Of a stretch of 6,929 nucleotides of DNA, positions 5,409 to 6,929 are shown one piece after another; positions within the stretch are counted from its first letter, which is position 1; each line of letters starts with the position of its first letter. Both the position numbers and the translations under genes were made by a program. Below the pieces are notes generated by a model. It was not told the DNA's origin. It ran no database searches and was given only the letters and a program-made list of their open reading frames with translations. Origin of the DNA: Rhodovulum sulfidophilum (lineage in GTDB: Bacteria > Pseudomonadota > Alphaproteobacteria > Rhodobacterales > Rhodobacteraceae); assembly GCA_003241785.1 (NCBI GenBank), contig QFPW01000051.1:1-6929 (forward strand). Direction: 5' to 3'.

Positions 5409-6253
5409 AATTGGTCCGTTACGGTGAACCCGGCCAAGAACGCCCTGGCCTTCTCGATCCCGAGGGCCGCGTCCGCGGCCTCGAGGGCTATGTGGCAGAC
5501 ATCGACGGCGCGGCGCTCGCGCCCGAGGCGCTTGACCGGCTCCGGGTCCTCGACCCTTCACGCCTGCCGCTCGCGCCCGAAAGCGCGCGCCTCGGCGCCT
5601 GCGTCGCGCGGCCGGGCAAGCTGATCGGGATTGGCCTCAACTATTCCGACCACGCCGCTGAATCGAACCTTCCGATCCCGAAGGAACCCATCGTCTTCCT
5701 GAAGGCGACCTCGTCCATCGCCGGCCCCTACGACGAGGTCGTCCTGCCCGCCGACGCGCTCAAGGCCGACTGGGAAGTCGAGCTCGCCTTCGCCATCGGC
5801 CGCCGGGCGAAGCGGGTGACCGAGGCCGAAGCGCTCGGCCATGTGGCGGGCTATCTGATCTGCAATGACATCTCCGAACGCGCCTGGCAGGCCGAGCGCG
5901 AGGGCCAGTGGACCAAGGGCAAGAGCCACGACGGTTTCGCGCCGCTCGGCCCCTGGCTCGTGACCGCCGACGAGATCACCGATCCCGGCGACCTGCGCAT
6001 GACGCTCGATGTCAGCGGGACGCGTCGGCAGGACGGCTCCACCCGGACGATGATCTTCGGCGTGGCGACGCTGGTGAGCTATCTCAGCCAATTCATGACG
6101 CTGGAGCCTGGCGACGTCGTCACCACCGGCACGCCGCCCGGCGTCGGGCTCGGCATGCGACCGCAGGTCTGGCTCAAGAACGGCGACGTGATGCTGCTCG
6201 AGATCGCGGGCCTCGGCCGGCAGGAGCAGCGCGTCCGGGTCGAGAGGCCCTGA
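5405..6253 (+). CDS. Fumarylacetoacetate hydrolase (FAH) family protein
   Basis: A 282-residue enzyme with a short N-terminal domain (1-65, MKLVRYGEPGQERPGLLD) and the FAH catalytic domain (about 70-280). Visible landmarks are GIGLNYSDHAAE (75-86, with the His83/Glu86 lid-type pair), FLKATSSIAGP (98-108), the metal-binding DWEVELA (122-128, Glu124 and Glu126), NDISER (154-159, third ligand Asp155), the lysine-containing KGKSHDGFAPLGPW (171-184) and GTPPGVGLG (242-250). The divalent-metal site appears complete. The family includes acylpyruvases, 2,4-diketo-3-deoxy-fuconate hydrolase, ureidoglycolate-lyase-annotated proteins and homoprotocatechuate-pathway isomerases/decarboxylases; length and motifs best fit the diketo-deoxy-sugar-acid hydrolase group, but the substrate is not assignable. 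AGGA at 5393-5396 supports the start. It probably cleaves a C-C bond late in the operon's degradation route. Confidence 0.93.
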   Translation: MKLVRYGEPGQERPGLLDPEGRVRGLEGYVADIDGAALAPEALDRLRVLDPSRLPLAPESARLGACVARPGKLIGIGLNYSDHAAESNLPIPKEPIVFLKATSSIAGPYDEVVLPADALKADWEVELAFAIGRRAKRVTEAEALGHVAGYLICNDISERAWQAEREGQWTKGKSHDGFAPLGPWLVTADEITDPGDLRMTLDVSGTRRQDGSTRTMIFGVATLVSYLSQFMTLEPGDVVTTGTPPGVGLGMRPQVWLKNGDVMLLEIAGLGRQEQRVRVERP

Positions 6254-6254
6254 G

Positions 6255-6929
6255 GTGGAGGCGCCGCCCCGCGACCTCGGCGTCTACGACTTCGTCGTGG
6301 TCGGCGCCGGATCCGCCGGCTGCGTGCTGGCAAACCGTCTCAGCGCCGATCCTAGGCGGCGCGTGCTGCTGCTCGAGGCCGGCGGGAGCGACAATCACAT
6401 CTGGGTCCATATCCCCGTGGGCTACATCCATGCGATCGGCAACCCGCGGCTCGACTGGTGCTTCAGGACCGAGCCCGAACCGGGGCTGAACGGCCGCGCG
6501 CTGAACTATCCCCGCGGCAAGGTGCTCGGCGGCTGCTCCTCGATCAACGGCATGATCTACATGCGCGGCCAGGCGCGCGACTATGACCTGTGGCGCCAGC
6601 TGGGCAACGCCGGCTGGGGCTGGGAGGACGTGCTGCCGTTCTTCCGCCGCTCCGAGCGCTATTTCGGCGGAGCCGATGAGATGCATGGCGCCGAGGGCGA
6701 GCTTCACGTGCAGACGCAGCGGCTGAGCTGGCCGATCCTCGAGGCGGTGCGCGCGGCGGCGATCGAGATGGGCATCCCCGCCAACGAGGATTTCAACCGG
6801 GGCGACAACGAGGGCGTCGGCTATTTCCCAGTGACCCAGCGCGGCGGGCTGCGCTGGAACGCGCGCAAGGCCTTCCTCGATCCGGCGCGGCGGCGGCCGA
6901 ATCTCACCGTGCTGACCCATGCCGAGGTG
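6255..6929 (+). CDS. GMC-family FAD-dependent oxidoreductase, N-terminal part (runs off right edge)
   Basis: The frame is open from GTG 6255 to the last base, giving 225 residues of a family usually 530-560 long. The FAD-binding Rossmann motif VVVGAGSAG (14-22) leads to LLLEAGG (38-44), whose Glu41 would bind the adenosine ribose. RGKVLGGCSSINGMIYMRGQ (87-106) corresponds to the first GMC signature, and DYDLWRQLGNAGWGWEDVLPFF is the following conserved segment. The family oxidises alcohols (choline, polyethylene glycol, aliphatic or aryl alcohols) to aldehydes with FAD; the sequence resembles BetA/AlkJ-like dehydrogenases, but substrate residues lie beyond the window. GTG 6255 is chosen because GAGAGG (6242-6247) is 7 bases upstream and it starts one base after the FAH stop. 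No ATG lies between 6255 and the Rossmann motif. It is likely the sixth enzyme/transport gene of the same transcript after the epimerase. Confidence 0.93.
   Translation, partial: MEAPPRDLGVYDFVVVGAGSAGCVLANRLSADPRRRVLLLEAGGSDNHIWVHIPVGYIHAIGNPRLDWCFRTEPEPGLNGRALNYPRGKVLGGCSSINGMIYMRGQARDYDLWRQLGNAGWGWEDVLPFFRRSERYFGGADEMHGAEGELHVQTQRLSWPILEAVRAAAIEMGIPANEDFNRGDNEGVGYFPVTQRGGLRWNARKAFLDPARRRPNLTVLTHAEV

Noticed and set aside
4665..5561. Minus-strand open frame opposite the barrel protein gene
   Set aside because: The + strand product has clear family motifs and overlapping-stop coupling with its neighbours; the antisense product is Gly/Arg-rich with none.
4787..6253. A 488-residue protein ending in the FAH domain
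   Set aside because: The part before 5405 is an out-of-frame reading of the barrel gene with Arg/Gly-rich content; the FAH family length and the ribosome site at 5393-5396 support the start at 5405.
6174..6920. Minus-strand open frame at the right end
   Set aside because: The + strand frame from 6255 encodes the FAD-binding and GMC motifs, so the minus-strand frame is its shadow even though the real gene is incomplete.
1..6929. CRISPR array, tRNA/rRNA gene, insertion sequence or integration site
   Set aside because: No regularly spaced repeats, cloverleaf, transposase motifs or terminal inverted repeats were seen on either strand; gene spacing is too tight to hold such elements outside the short gaps described.

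Overview
The window is high-GC DNA (roughly two-thirds G+C, strong G/C bias at third codon positions) that reads like an alphaproteobacterium, perhaps of the Rhodobacterales or Rhizobiales; this rests on composition and gene style only, with no marker gene to confirm it. All confidently called genes lie on the + strand and form one regulator-plus-operon locus.

Layout. Positions 1-183 hold no confident gene: a reading frame entering from the left edge may be the tail of a truncated or unrecognised protein. A TetR-family regulator follows (251-907). The intergenic strip 908-980 is AT-rich, carries a candidate promoter and two near-identical 16-bp interrupted palindromes, and a third copy of the same palindrome sits on the -10 region of the regulator's own promoter. 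Then come a NAD(P)-dependent epimerase/dehydratase-like protein (981-2024), a strong GC hairpin (2053-2078), a three-gene ABC importer of the NMT1/THI5-SsuA class (substrate-binding protein 2104-3093, permease 3155-3922, ATPase 3922-4689), a duplicated dimeric alpha/beta-barrel-type protein of unknown function (4695-5408), a fumarylacetoacetate-hydrolase-family enzyme (5405-6253), and the first 225 codons of a GMC-family flavin oxidoreductase (6255 to the right edge, incomplete).

How it fits together. From the permease onward the genes overlap by 1 or 4 bases or are separated by 1-5 bases, so they are probably translationally coupled and co-transcribed. The reasonable reading is an inducible import-and-degrade operon: a periplasmic protein captures a small organic molecule, the ABC importer brings it in, and a flavin alcohol oxidase/dehydrogenase, a FAH-type C-C hydrolase (or isomerase/lyase), an epimerase/dehydrogenase-like enzyme and a barrel protein process it. 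The TetR protein probably represses both itself and the operon through the shared TTAAK-N6-CTTAA sites (K = G or T). The substrate cannot be read from the sequence. No RNA genes, insertion sequences, CRISPR arrays, attachment sites or replication origins were seen.
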